DNA of 64,000 nt, from contig CM066738.1 in NCBI GenBank assembly GCA_033961575.1, forward strand, positions 69,425,478 through 69,489,477, read 5' to 3'. The first letter of the stretch is position 1. Each line of letters starts with the position of its first letter. Source of the stretch: Aselliscus stoliczkanus (lineage: Eukaryota > Chordata > Mammalia > Chiroptera > Hipposideridae). Shown in pieces: positions 22,236 to 33,490 of this stretch. The position numbers were made by a program, and so were the translations under genes. The notes below the pieces were generated by a model. The model ran no database searches and was not told the DNA's origin. It worked only from the letters and a program-made list of their open reading frames with translations.

Positions 22236-23544
22236 TTACCTACTATAACATACAGCCCTAGGTACAGTTAAAGCAGTATTCCAAGAAACACTTATTGTCT
22301 TAAATAATATTAGTAAACAAAATGGAATAAAAATAAGTGAATTGAACAACCAGCTGAAGTTACAATGACAATAAAATAAATCCAAGGAAAGTGTAACAAA
22401 GCATAATAAAGGTAGAAACAAATAAATAGATTAGAAAAAATTGGCAACACTAGTAGAGTAATGCAAGAACTTGATCTTTGGGGGAGAAATGATAAAACTA
22501 GATAACAGAATACAAAAAGTGAAAGAAAGCATAAATCACAAAATAAGACATGCTAATGAGAAAACAAACCACACAGAAAAAAGAGCTGGTAAAAAGGATC
22601 CTAAGAGACAATATTGATCAACTATACAAATAAATTTTAGAATATGAATAGAATAGATGACTCTATGGGCAAATGTAGTTATCAAAACTGACATTAGAAG
22701 ACACAGGATGTAAACTCACCAATCACAATAAATAAAATAAGAAAATTGTGAAGAGCTGCTGTCAAAAAGAGTACCAATCCTAGATGTTTTCATGGGACAA
22801 TTCTACTTAATGTCTAAGAAATAAAAAATTTCAGTTCTACTTAAACTCTTTGAAAGAAGGAAAGCTTTAGAATTCTTTTTATGATGCTATAATGAGAGTG
22901 GTATCAAAGCTCAACAAAGATAGCACAAAATAGACAACGGCAGATAATTCAAAAGCATTCTAAAAGAATGATATACTAAGTGGGGCTTGTTCTAGGAATT
23001 CTGGAATTGTTTAAGTAATTTCCTGCATTAATGATTTTCTCCATAGATGTTGAAAGGCATTTTGTAATTTCAACAATTGCCCTTGGTTAAAACCCCTAAA
23101 AAATAGCAAGAGATGGATGCTTCCTTTGCATGATACACTATGTATCCCTCCCCAAACCAGCATCATGCTTAATGGGAAAACATTAGAAGCATTCTGAATG
23201 AAGATGTCCACTATCACCAACTTGATTTAGCATTATTGTGAGCTGCTAGATAGTGCAGTTAGAAAAGAGAGAGAGAAAATTTAAAATATGGAAAAAGGTG
23301 AAATTATTTTCCAGATGATATAAGTATCTACCTCATAAGCTCATGAGAAGCAATTGAAAAGCTGTTATAAACAATAAGAATTCTTAAAGTGACTGGATAT
23401 ATATATTTTAAATATGAAAATAAGTAATGTTTATATATACAAACAACTAACTAGAAGACATATTAGAAGAACAGATACCATTTAGATTAGCAAGTAAAGG
23501 GGGAGAAAAACCTGGTATTAAACTTAAAGAGAAGTATGTTCGAT

Positions 23545-24090
23545 ATAGATCAGTGGATCTCAATTGGGGTTGATTTTACTCTACTGCAGACATCTGACCA
23601 TACCTAGAGACTTTTTTTTATTATTGGGGAATTGGGGGAGAGGAACAGCTTTGGGGAACTGGGAAAGGGGAACAGACAAATTGCTGGGTTTTTTGTTCTG
23701 CAGTCTAGTCGTGGAGGACGTTGCTTCACTGGCCCATGTTGGTATTATCATTGTGCTCTTTCTGGCTGAGGCAGATCACTCACTGGCCATTGGATGGCCT
23801 CTCACGGTGGCTGACAAAAGTGCACACCAGCTGCCATCCAACCCCACTGCAGCCTATGCCATTGCTGGGGACTCAAGGCAGCCCAGCTCCAGGTTCAGCT
23901 GTTTTTCACTGTCTTAGCTGTAGAGGGCGCAGTGTCACTGGCCCTCATATGTGGAATCCGAACTCCGGCCCTGCATCTCAGAGCTGGTGTCCCAAGCCAA
24001 CTCCTAACCAACGCGCCACTTGGCCAGCCTTAGAGACATTTCTGATTGTCCAAGTTCAATAGTGCTGAGTTTGAGAAGTCCTGATCTAGG
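23545..24090 (+). mobile_element. hAT-type MITE split by a SINE
   Basis: The left part GATCAGTGGATCTCAATTGG…ACCTAGAGAC and the right part TTAGAGACATTTCTGATTGT…GAGTTTGAGAAGTCCTGATC join across the SINE at 23612-24030 into the same MITE family seen at 6061. Confidence 0.65.
23612..24030 (-). mobile_element. tRNA-derived SINE, long T+ form
   Basis: Reverse complement of the long body, with several small internal deletions. The TSD TAGAGAC lies at 23605-23611 and 24031-24037 within the host MITE. Confidence 0.9.
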
Positions 24091-24588
24091 TGACGACAAC
24101 TTTAAAATGCTACTTAGGACCATATAGGAAAGTTAATCATATTCTTCAATAAGAAGTTCCAAAATGGTAAAATTTATAAATTTCCCTAAATTAGTATATA
24201 AATTTAATGAGCGCTCAATAAAAATAAGAAAGTGATTTTTTTTGAACCAGAAAAGCTGATTCTAAAGTTCATATGTAAAATTAAGCAAGAAATGTCTTCA
24301 AATTCTGAATAAGAACAGTCGTAGTGTGAAGGACAATCTCTGTCAGATATTAAAACATCTATGAAACTATAACATATATGACATTGAAGTCATTATAAGA
24401 CACCCTAATACATACAGGAATTTAGGCTATAATAAAGACCTTTAACTCAGGGAAAAAGATGCAGTATTCAGTAAATGAGCTCAAGTTAATTGGATGCAAC
24501 TGGAAAAATATTAATTTATCATTTCATATCTTAGGCCAAAATCAATTACAAATGAATTAAATATTTAAGTATAAAAATTATTGTAGTA

Positions 24589-24690
24589 ATGGGTCTGGCA
24601 AGTGGCGCGGTGGTTGAGCTGGCTTGGGACGCCAGCGGCCCCAGTTTGGGTCCCACATATGAGGGCCAGTGACACTGCCCTCAAAAACAA
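24589..24690 (+). mobile_element. tRNA-derived SINE, short form, first of a tandem pair
   Basis: Short copy with a small D-arm deletion (GGTTGAGCTGGC). Its left flank AAATTATTGTAGTAA is repeated only after the second SINE, at about 24859. Confidence 0.88.
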
Positions 24691-24698
24691 AAAATTAG

Positions 24699-24856
24699 GA
24701 GCCAGCCGAGTGGCTCGGTGGTTAAGCGCTGGCTTGAGAAGCCAGCGGCCCCGGTTCGGGTCCCACATATGAGGGCAAGTGATACTGCCCTCAAAAAAAA
24801 ACAAAACAAAATAAAAAACAAAAAAACAAAAAACAAAAACAAAACAAAACAAAACA
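24699..24856 (+). mobile_element. tRNA-derived SINE, short form, second of a tandem pair
   Basis: It follows the first copy after AAAAATTAGGA. It has GAGGGCAAGTGATACTGCCC and a long irregular AAAAC/AAAAT tail, then the shared flank AAATTATAGTAGTAA. Confidence 0.9.
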
Positions 24857-24912
24857 AAAAATTATAGTAGTAAACATAGGATTTGTTTCTTAATCTAAAT
24901 TAGGAAAGACTT

Positions 24913-25022
24913 GGGCCCACCAAGTGGCGCAGTGGTTAAGCGCTGGCTTGGAAAGCCAGCAGTCCCGGTTTGGGTCCTACATATGAGGGCCAGTGACACT
25001 GCCCTCAAAAAAAAAAAAAAGA
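24913..25022 (+). mobile_element. tRNA-derived SINE, short form
   Basis: Head GGGCCCACCAAGTGGCGCAG. The TSD CTAAATTAGGAAAGACTT lies at 24895-24912 and 25023-25040 (18/18), the longest perfect TSD that I noted in the window. Confidence 0.93.
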
Positions 25023-25986
25023 CTAAATTAGGAAAGACTTTTTAAGTTTGAAAAAAGATTGATAAATTCCATTATGTAGAAAAAAAATTGTATAATAATA
25101 TAATTGAAAGTCAGAAGACAAATGATAAACTGGAAAAATATTTTTAACTCATAACAACAGAAGGGCTAGTTCTCTTAATTTGTGAAGGGTGCTTCTACAT
25201 CAGCAAAAAGTAGGAAAATGGGTAAAGAACGTGAACAGACATTTCAGAGAAAGGAACTTAAATGGTTCTTAAACTTGGGAGCATGCTTGAATTCACCCAT
25301 AATAAGAGAAATACAAATTAAAACTGCATAAAGCTACTGTTTTTCCAATTTGTCTTTTCATTTCCATTTCCAATGAAATAATGCTATTTTTACAATTCAG
25401 TTTCTAATTAAATAATCAAAGGTCTAAAAGTTATGATTCTGTGGGAAAAAATACAGTAAAACAGGCTCTCTCATACTTTGTTGGTGAAAATTAATCCAAT
25501 TTCTATGAAGAGTAATTTGACAATATCGATCGACATTTTAAATGCACATACATACCCAGTAAGTCCACTTATAGGAGTTTATCCTAGTGAGGTACATATT
25601 TGAAATGGTTGTATCATTAATGGTTATACAATTAGTAATTGCAGCATTCTTGGTAATAGCCAAAGATTGGATAGTCTAAGAGCGAACTGATTAAATCAAT
25701 TATGAGATACTATACAGCCATAAAAAAGAACGTGGAAGCTCTTTATATTCTGATTATATAAAGATAGCCAAGATTTACTGTGAAGTAAAAAACGTAAGAT
25801 ACAGAAAAATGTTTGTAATATGCTACTATTTGTGTTAATATATAACTGCATATATACATGTGTGTATTTATATTACAATTATATTCCATCTTTCCTCAGA
25901 AGAATAAACAAGAAATTGGTAATAGCAGTTGTCCCTAGGGAGGAGTATTGGATAGAAGAAAAGTTGCTTTTCATTTTATATATATA

Positions 25987-26664
25987 CCAGGGGTACCAAA
26001 AAAATGTATACACATTTTAAGAAAAGAAAAAATTGTATTAAAATTACACTGATGGTAACTACTTTGAGCACCTCGTAATTGCAGAAGTCAAACATGACTT
26101 GTATTCATCTTTTGTTATCAGTATATATTGAATATTACAATTTTTCAAAAAGATTTTATTGGCGAATTGGGGTAGGGGAACAGCATTGGGGAACTGGGGA
26201 AGGGGAACAGACAAATTGCTGTTCTTTTGTTCTTCAGTTTAGTTGTGGAGGACATCACTTTACTGGCCAATGTTGGTATTATCATTGTGCTTTTCCCTGC
26301 TGAGGCAGTCATTCGCCAGCCATTGGATGGCTGCTCACAGCAGCTCACACCGGCTGCTGGCTGCTCATGCTGGCTGCCAGCCACTCGCGGTAGCTCACGG
26401 CAGCCCACTGAAGCAAGGTCTGCAGCTTATACTGTCGCCAGCAACTCATGGCAGCCCAGCTCCAGGTCAAGCTGTTGTACACCGTCTTAGCTGTAGAGAG
26501 TGCAGTGTCACTGGCTCTCATGTGGGAACTGAACCAGAGCCCTGCTGCTAAGAGCTGGTGTCCCAAGCCAACTCAACCAGTGCGCCACTTGGCTGGCCCA
26601 AAATATTACAATTTTAATACACTTTTTTCCTTTCTTAAAATGTGCATACATTTTTTTGGCACCC

Positions 26665-26666
<2 letters not shown>
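25987..26666. mobile_element. Tc1/mariner-type MITE, copy 3, split by a SINE
   Basis: The left terminal repeat (25987-26043, GGGGTACCAAAAAAATGTAT…GTATTAAAATT) and the right terminal repeat (about 26611-26664, AATTTTAATACACTTTTTTC…TTTTGGCACCC) are inverted copies over about 55 bp with few differences. The left end abuts TA. A SINE interrupts the interior at 26145-26601. Confidence 0.85.
26145..26601 (-). mobile_element. tRNA-derived SINE, long T+ form
   Basis: Full-length antisense copy inserted in the mariner MITE. The TSD AATATTACAATTTT lies at 26131-26144 and 26602-26615 (14/14). Confidence 0.93.

Positions 26667-26715
<49 letters not shown>
26667..26715. repeat. (TG)n microsatellite
   Basis: About 24 TG units directly after the mariner terminal repeat. 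Confidence 0.95.
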
Positions 26716-26718
<3 letters not shown>

Positions 26719-26925
26719 CATGCTATGGATGACACTGCCTACTAAAGTATTTTAAACGTTTTAAATTAAAAGTTTAAGAGAAATATACATAACACAAATC
26801 ACTGGGAAATATAGAATTCCTCATTTTTCCAGAGAATCATCAAGGTATAGAATTTGTTAGTTGTAAAGGACCTTTAGAATTTATTCTTTGAGATGCTTAG
26901 ATTTGAGATGCAAAATAACAATTTT

Positions 26926-27048
26926 GGGTCGGCCAAGTGGCGCGGTGGTTAAACGCTGGCTTGGGAAGCCAGCGGCCCCGGTTTGGGTCCCACATATGAG
27001 GGCCAATGACACTGCCCTAAAAAAAAAGTAAAAAAATAAAAAATAAAG
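26926..27048 (+). mobile_element. tRNA-derived SINE, short form
   Basis: GGGTCGGCCAAGTGGCGCGG head and an irregular A-rich tail. The TSD TAACAATTTT lies at 26916-26925 and 27049-27058. Confidence 0.92.
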
Positions 27049-27310
27049 TAACAATTTTATTAGAAATCTTTCCAAAGGTTATTATAGATTATTAATTGCT
27101 TAATATATGTAACTTTATCCTGATTATTTTGGCTATTTTCAACACCTTAGTTTGGGGCCAAGCTATAGACCAGAATCATGTATTCCTAAAGTAAAATGGC
27201 TCCAGATTGTTGTATATTTTAAGTTCTCCTATCCCTTTTTTAAAATTATTTTTCTGTCTTCACTGTCAGTGTCAGATTTAAAGCTTCACTTAAAAAAAGA
27301 GAAAACCCAG

Positions 27311-27750
27311 TGGGCCAGCTGAGTGGTGCATTGGTTAAGAGCTGGCTTGAGATGCCAGCTCTGAGCAGGAGGGCCCTGGTTCGTATCCCACATGAGTGCC
27401 AGTGACACTGCCCTCTGACGACAGAGTAGGCTGCAGCCCCTGCTGCAGTGGGCTGCTGTAAGCTGCATGAGCGGCCGACAGCCAGTGTGAGCTGCCAAGA
27501 GCCGCTGTGAGCAGCTGTCCAGTGACCAGCGGACCCATCTGCCTCAGCTGGGAAGAGCACAATGATGACACCAACATGGGCCCCCTGAAGCGACGTCCTC
27601 CATAACCAAACTGAAGAACAAAAGGACAGCAACTTGCCTGTTCCCCTTCCCCGATTCCCCAACGCTGTTCCCCTCCCCCAATTCCCCAATTAAAAAAGAA
27701 AAATCTAAAGGGAAAAAACAAAACAAAACAAAACAAAAAACAAAAAACCC
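27311..27750 (+). mobile_element. tRNA-derived SINE, long T+ form variant
   Basis: The head carries the longer anticodon region GATGCCAGCTCTGAGCAGGA, so it mixes traits of the two head types. The body lacks the CAGCTCCACCTGGAGCTGG segment (GCCCTCTGACGACAGAGTAG instead). The tail is the shared C-rich tail plus a (CAAAA)n run. Confidence 0.88.
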
Positions 27751-28860
27751 CCAAAACTATCATTGCCCTTGTCCCTGGCATCTCACTCCTTTTAATCTGT
27801 TAAAAGCTAGAAATCTTAAGCAGCATTCTTCAAACTGAGTCGAAAATGAGAGGAAACAAGTTTGGGTGAGTGCCTGAGTGGCTCTTCTTGAGTGAAGTGC
27901 AAATACTTTTAGAATGTGAACTTTGTGCTGTCTGTGGTGTCTGTTTGTACACTTATTTACTTACTTTTAGACAAAGGACTATGTTTCCAGTAGTTGAGAA
28001 TTCTGGCTCAACGAACCCTAGAGATAGAAGTTACAGTATTTGAATTGTTGGAATTTTGGCATATACATACTTATGCTTTTTACAAATACTACTTAATGAA
28101 ATGACTCAGAATATACACTCAGAATACAGATGTTTATTTCACGTTTACTGAACCTAACTGAAGAAGCACCGTATTATCCTATCATTCTAGATAAGAGTAA
28201 AAGCTGCATTTGAGAGTTTAGTTTGTGGGAGGTAGAATGCAGATGTATCCCTGCTTCTACTGTGTCATTTTCCTCATCGGCAGAAGTTAAATCTTCATTA
28301 AATACGAAAGGCATTATTCATATAAAATAAGAAGTAACTGGAAATTCTAGGTAACTGGCAATTTTTGTCTGTCTAAAAGTCATCCAGAAAACAATTGTTG
28401 TTTTAACCCTTATTATTGAAAATGTGTCCAAGGAGAATTACTCCACTTTTCTGCTCTAGAAGTAGACCATATGTGTCATAAGCTAAGTGCTGCATGTGAG
28501 GACTCCCTCTGGGTCCTAGGGTTACATTTTTCAACAGCACTTTCCACGACATCATGGTATAGTTGTAGATTCTGATAGCAATACACAGGACTAACTTTTC
28601 ATTACTCTTAGGACACTCACTGAAATTTGAGAATGATTTTAAATAAAATTAGTGGTAAGAGTTTGTTTTATTGATCTCTATGTCAAGTAAGACATAATTT
28701 TATAGTTATTGAGCTGCCTAATATCACCAAATCTCTTTAGTAGAGAAATTCCACCTAAGCCTTATCTATTTCTGCCCAACTAGGCTAGAAAAGTTGCCAC
28801 AGAGCTTATAAAGATAGTGTTTTTTGGGGGGTGAGCCTCCTAGTCTGAAGCTTTTTGGTA
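27751..28860. other. Unannotated tract
   Basis: No repeat, RNA gene or credible frame recognised. Confidence 0.45.
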
Positions 28861-28864
28861 AAAT

Positions 28865-29025
28865 GTTAGTACACAACAACCTTGCAAGATAAATGTTAAT
28901 ATTTTTTTTTACAAAATGAAAGTGGAATTCTAGAGGTTAAAGAATTTTCCAAGTTTATATAAACAGTGAGTACCATAGCTAGAATTTGAACTTTGGTTAT
29001 CCAACTCTAGAACTGTACCTCTTAA
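28865..29025 (-). mobile_element. MIR relic
   Basis: ACAAAATGAAAGTGGAATTC, AGAGGTTAAAGAATTTTCCA and ATAGCTAGAATTTGAACTTT give the reverse complement of the MIR core. Confidence 0.6.
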
Positions 29026-29655
29026 ACACTTATTCTGTGTCGTACACTGGTGACATTAGAAACAAGTGACATGTAAAGAATGGATTCACTGTTGAAAAAA
29101 TGCTAGTTATAGTAAGTTTACACAAATGGTAGTATTATCTACTGTTCGTCTTTGGTGGACAAATAATCAAATATCTGCTAGGTTCCTCCTTGTACCTCTC
29201 TTCTATGCTCAAATGCAACTTAGAAATTGAATTGAGTGACATAATGACCACACTGCTAAACACAATGAGGCAGAGAATATTTATCTTGCTGGCATGGTAT
29301 GAAGTATAGCTATGTAATTTTTGGTCCTCTTATAAGCTAGTAAATTGTAAAAATTTGGAGAGTCCATTGATAAGTAAAGCTACTTAATAAATGTCCTCAA
29401 ACAGGGAATTAATTATAAATGATGATACAGTCATATAGTAGAATTCTATAATACTCTTCAAATATTGTGTCAGAATTTTTATAGCATAAGAAAATATCTA
29501 TCATAAATTGATAAATAAAAAAAGAGCAGTGTATACAATGTAATATCTACTTTTTGTGAAATTACACACACATACCCAAAAACTAAACAAAAAAAAACCT
29601 AAGTCAAAGTAGGAAAAATGTTAAAATGAGTTGTTTTCATTAGAATTGGATTTGG
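29026..29655. other. Unannotated AT-rich tract
   Basis: No feature recognised. 29400-29580 (ACAGTCATATAGTAGAATTC … CACATACCCAAAAACTAAA) has a faint L1 3'UTR character. Confidence 0.35.
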
Positions 29656-29659
29656 CAAT

Positions 29660-29865
29660 GACTAAAAAAGAGGTAAGAAATAGTGGCTTAAATAAAATAG
29701 AACTTATTTTTCTCTCACTTTTAGAAAATCCCAGGGGAGACAATCTAGGCCTGAAAGGGTCCCAAGCTCTTTCTGTCTTTTACTCCACTATGCATGGCTT
29801 CCATTCCTAAATACACCTTGTGGTCCAAGATAGCTGACTGCTCAAGCTGCTGCTCTTTTTAGAAA
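29660..29865 (+). mobile_element. Ancient repeat, family not assigned
   Basis: AATAGTGGCTTAAATAAAAT and AGAACTTATTTTTCTCTCAC are motifs of an old mammalian interspersed repeat that I recognise by pattern but cannot name. A second decayed copy is at 47255. Confidence 0.45.
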
Positions 29866-30435
29866 AGTTAACATGCTAGTTAATCATATAGGTTAGAGAT
29901 TATACCATGTTGCTTTTCATTAAAATGTCATATTAATTTTATTTATATTTGTGACACTTTAATTGTTAATACAAATCATCCTTTAATCTGATATAATAGA
30001 TACCTCTAAAGCAATAATATGAAAAGATTGCTGCTACCTTCTAAAAAGGATTTGTGCTCTCTTTGACCTGGACCTCTAATATATGAAAATGATCATTAAA
30101 GAAGTTCTTTCCATTTAGAAATTTCCCTAGCAGTAAAATAGAGGTATTAACCAGCCTGTTGTTCCTTATTCCTCTTCGTCTAAATGTGCTCTCATTTCCC
30201 ATTTGGTACATGTAGCCTTTTGGCAGATGTCTGCTCTTTGTTTCTTTTTTCACCTAGCTGTCTCATACTTACAGACTGGTCTAGCCACAAAATCCATTGA
30301 GCCATTCAGTTTAGGAAATAAACCACGAAACTTTGAATTTCTGAGGCAACTGTTAAAAATGAGTATTTATAGTGGGTGTCATAGGATTCCTTTGGAAATG
30401 ATGTAGAAGTAAAAGAATACCTTATTAAAAACAAA
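29866..30435. other. Unannotated tract
   Basis: No repeat or gene recognised. Confidence 0.4.
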
Positions 30436-30439
30436 TTGA

Positions 30440-30573
30440 AGGGCCGGCCGAGTGGCGTAGTGGTTAAGCGCTGGCCTGGGAAGCCAGCGGCCCGGGTTCG
30501 GTCCCACATATGAGGGCCAGTGACACTGCCCTCAAAAAAAAAAAACAAAAAAAAAAAACAAACAAAAAAAAAA
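30440..30573 (+). mobile_element. tRNA-derived SINE, short form
   Basis: GGGCCGGCCGAGTGGCGTAG head and a long A tail broken by C. The flanks are AACAAATTGAA (left) and ACCAAATTGAA (right). Confidence 0.92.
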
Positions 30574-30616
30574 CCAAATTGAAAATGTTATTTTTCTAAG
30601 GTTTCAATCTATTCTT

Positions 30617-30941
30617 TTTTTTAAATTTTTTTAAAATTTATTTTAATTAGCTTCAGGTGTACAACACAGTGCAATAGTTATACTTTTTATCCCTCAAAGT
30701 GACAACCCCTCTCCCCCAATTCTTTCCCCCACTCCTCCTCCCGCATATCATACTATCTATTAAAATTCCTTTGACTCCCACTGTATAATCCAATCCCATG
30801 ACTATCTATATATTCAATTACAGTTGGCATACAGTATTATACAACATCAATTTCAGGTATACAGTGCAGTGATCAAGCCTCTATTCCATCCATGAAGTGG
30901 TCTCCCTAACAAGACATGTAACCATTTGACATCCCACAAAA
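30617..30941 (-). mobile_element. L1 3' end, antisense, with TSD
   Basis: T-rich left end (poly-A on minus), then GCTTCAGGTGTACAACACAG and GTGGTCTCCCTAACAAGACA. The TSD GTTTCAATCTATTCTT lies at 30601-30616 and 30942-30957 (16/16). It is severely 5'-truncated, about 325 bp, and homologous to the antisense copy at 54194. Confidence 0.85.
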
Positions 30942-31079
30942 GTTTCAATCTATTCTTAAATTCCCTCCTGCAGGGTGCAGGTGTTAGTAACATAGGATGA
31001 ACAAAAGGCCTTCAGGCATGTAATTTTACAAAATTACACACACAGGAACAGGGCAATATTCCTTCACTACCACATCCAC

Positions 31080-31840
31080 ATAAATAGCATGACGGTTTAC
31101 TCAAGTGCTCAAACTAGAAACTTCCCAGTTACCCTTGGTTTCTCCTCCCCTCATTATATCATATGTCCTGTGGGTCACTAAATTCCATCTATTCAGCATC
31201 CTATATAAGTCTTGAATAAATGACATCTCATTTCCACTCTTGTTAGTCCTTCGTTGTCTTTTGCCAGACCATTTTAATTATCTCCTTCCCAAACTCTAAT
31301 TTTTTTTTGTTCCTCTTCCTGTTCCCATTCCAGTATCTTTCATTTGGTCCTATCCTTTTGACAAACAAATTGGGTCATGTCACTCTTTTGCCTATAGTAT
31401 TTTAGGACTCCCTTTATTTGTTAAAAAAAAAAAATGTTTTAAGCCTAATCACGTTTCTTAATCTAGCTTTATTCTGTAGCCTAATTCTTGCCATTCTGCC
31501 TTCACGCACTCTAGAACTCAGACACACACATATAGTGACACCTACTTCTTTTGCCCTACAGTTCCTTTATGTGGAGGTCTTCAACCCCATCCTTTCTCTG
31601 TCATGCAAATCCTGCTCATCTTTGAAGTCCTAAGTTCAGTCCCCTCCCTCCCTCCCAGGCTTCTTCTGTGTTCTCTACTAGGTATGTTTTCTATTACACG
31701 GTGTGTAGGTTTCACATCGGTCCCTCTGAGCTGCGAATTTCTGGATGGTATGGTGTTATTCACAAATTCATCTTCAGCATCGTTTAATTCTTGGCACCTA
31801 CAGGAACAAAATAAGTATGTGTTGAATTGAGTGGAAATAA
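31080..31840 (+). mobile_element. L2 LINE 3' end
   Basis: Landmarks in consensus order include CAAATTGGGTCATGTCACTC (about 31365), TTTTAGGACTCCCTTTATTT, TCTAGCTTTATTCTGTAGCC and TAAGTATGTGTTGAATTGAG (about 31812). The short frames inside are remnants. Confidence 0.7.
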
Positions 31841-32294
31841 AAACAGGTACAGAATGTGCTTTGTGTATCCCTGTTAGACCCCAACTTGAAAATCATGTCA
31901 AAACAGCCAGGAAAGTAGGTGGTGAAGCTTAGCTGAAAGAAACAGAATGAGGCAAACAGAGGCCTGCAGTCATTCAAATAGAGTTCTGAGAAATTGTTAG
32001 TTTTCAGCCCGGTGTCACTCTGGCCTGCCCTGTTCTTCTTTGTTTATTCTGCCTAATTTCCTAATTTCCTCATTCTTTTCTTTTCTTTTTTTTTCAGTCG
32101 CTCAGAAGTGTCCATTTGGATCAGTCTGTTGGGCCTGGTCCTTTCTTAACGTGATAAGCTCCCATATTGCATATATGTGCGTGTGTGTGTCTCAAGATAA
32201 ACTCCCAGAAATAGAGCTGGCTTTGCCCACTTAGAGAGTTGTGTGAATGAGGGGAAAAGGGGCAAGAGAATGAATAATAATCAGCTGTTATGAG

Positions 32295-32480
32295 CTGAGT
32301 GTTTGCCAAATGTCAGGATTTATATTTAATCCTTACAACCACTCTTTAAGGTATAGCCACAATTGTCTCTACTTTACAGATGAAATAACTGAGACAAAGA
32401 GAGAATGAATCATGTTCACTCTTGGAAGTGGGGGAGCTAGGATACAGTTAATGCATGTCTTAATCTAAAGTCAGTTCTAT
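32295..32480 (-). mobile_element. MIR relic
   Basis: TTTAATCCTTACAACCACTC, TTTACAGATGAAATAACTGA and GGAGCTAGGATACAG give an antisense MIR; the SINE at 32481 inserted at its edge. Confidence 0.7.
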
Positions 32481-33119
32481 GAGGGCCGGCTGAGTGGCTC
32501 AGTTGGTTGAGTTAGTTTAAGAGCGTGAGCTCTGAGCTACAGGGCCGCTGGTTTGATTCCCACATGGGCCAGTGACGCTGCACCCGAGCTGATTTGCTGC
32601 TGAGCTGCCAACAGATGGCAGAATGGCTCAGCTGGTGAGAGCATGTGCTTCTAACAACAAGACTGCCTGTTTGACGGTGGGCTATGCCCGCCCACAACTG
32701 AGACTGAACTAAGCACTCTGAGCTGAGCTGCCGCCGGATGACTCTGTGGATAGAATGTACCTGTTAACAACAAGGCTGCTGGTTAGATTCCCGTATGGGA
32801 TGATGGCTATACCCAACTGCAACTAAGATTATAACACAGCATCTTGAGCTGAGCAGCCACCCAGATGGCTCAGTGGATAGAGCATGCACTCTTAACAACA
32901 GTTTGCTGGTTCGACTCCTGCATGGGATGCTGGCTATACCCACCTGCACCTAAGATTGAACACAGCACCTTGAGCTTAGAGGCCACGAGCTGTCGACAGG
33001 TAGCCAGATGGCAACTGGCACCCTCCACAACTAAGATTGAAGAACAACAACTTGGCTGGTCCTCCTCCCCAATTCCCCAACACTGTTCCCCTCCCCCAAT
33101 TCCCCAATTAAAAAATAAT
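32481..33119 (+). mobile_element. tRNA-derived SINE, long form with four tRNA-like modules
   Basis: At 639 bp this is the longest copy. A-box-like motifs: TGGCTCAGTTGGTTGAGTT (about 32496), ATGGCTCAGCTGGTGAGAG (about 32623), ATGACTCTGTGGATAGAAT (about 32738) and ATGGCTCAGTGGATAGAGC (about 32864). The third unit (about 32720-32845) and fourth unit (about 32845-32985) are diverged duplicates of the same module. The shared tail CTTGGCTGGTCCTCCTCCCC ends the copy. The TSD AAAGTCAGTTCTA flanks it at 32468 and 33120. Confidence 0.92.
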
Positions 33120-33282
33120 AAAGTCAGTTCTACAAGTACAATTAGTCAAATATTTGTAATGAACCACATTACAACAGGTCCTTTTCTTACAAAGTTATCT
33201 CTGAAGGGCAAAAGAATGAAATGTTTGTTTTTCCCTGAGTTTTTGTGAGCACTTGTAAGTTTCGTTTTGCTTTGCTTTTGGC

Positions 33283-33394
33283 TTTTTTTTTTTTTTTTTT
33301 GAGGGCAGTGTCACTGGCCCTCATATGTGGGACCCGAACCAGTGCCGCTGGCATCCCAAGCCAGCTCTTAAACATTGCTCCACTCGGCCGGTCC
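33283..33394 (-). mobile_element. tRNA-derived SINE, short form
   Basis: Antisense short copy with about 22 Ts. The TSD cannot be delimited because both flanks are T-rich. Confidence 0.9.
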
Positions 33395-33409
33395 TTTTTT
33401 TTTTTTTAA

Positions 33410-33490
33410 GACAATTTTTTTTTTAGAGCAGTTTTAGGTTTATAGCAAAATTAAGAGGAAGGTACAGAGATTTCCCACATATTCTGGTGG
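33410..33490 (-). mobile_element. L1 3'UTR snippet, antisense
   Basis: AGAGCAGTTTTAGGTTTATA and GCAAAATTAAGAGGAAGGTA plus CAGAGATTTCCCACATAT match a familiar antisense L1 3'UTR segment. Confidence 0.6.

Larger units (their letters stand above)
20520..25980 (+). mobile_element. Decayed L1 / HAL1-like relic, interrupted by later insertions
   Basis: A-rich plus-strand sequence with L1 landmarks. CAGCATCATGCTTAATGGG, AAACATTAGAAGCATTCTGA and TCCACTATCACCAACTTGAT (23158-23225) correspond to the ORF2 reverse-transcriptase region, and CAGATGATATAAGTATCTAC lies just downstream. Near 25640-25740 come GCATTCTTGGTAATAGCC and TACTATACAGCCATAAAAAA, from the ORF2 end/3' region. The left part (20.6-22 kb) resembles ORF1/HAL1 sequence but is less certain. 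No long frame is left. SINEs, a MIR and a split hAT MITE lie inside it; several are younger insertions with clear TSDs. Confidence 0.6.

Noticed and set aside
26667..26735. CRISPR-like or structured repeat array at the TG tract
   Set aside because: It is a simple dinucleotide repeat; no spaced repeats occur anywhere in the window.
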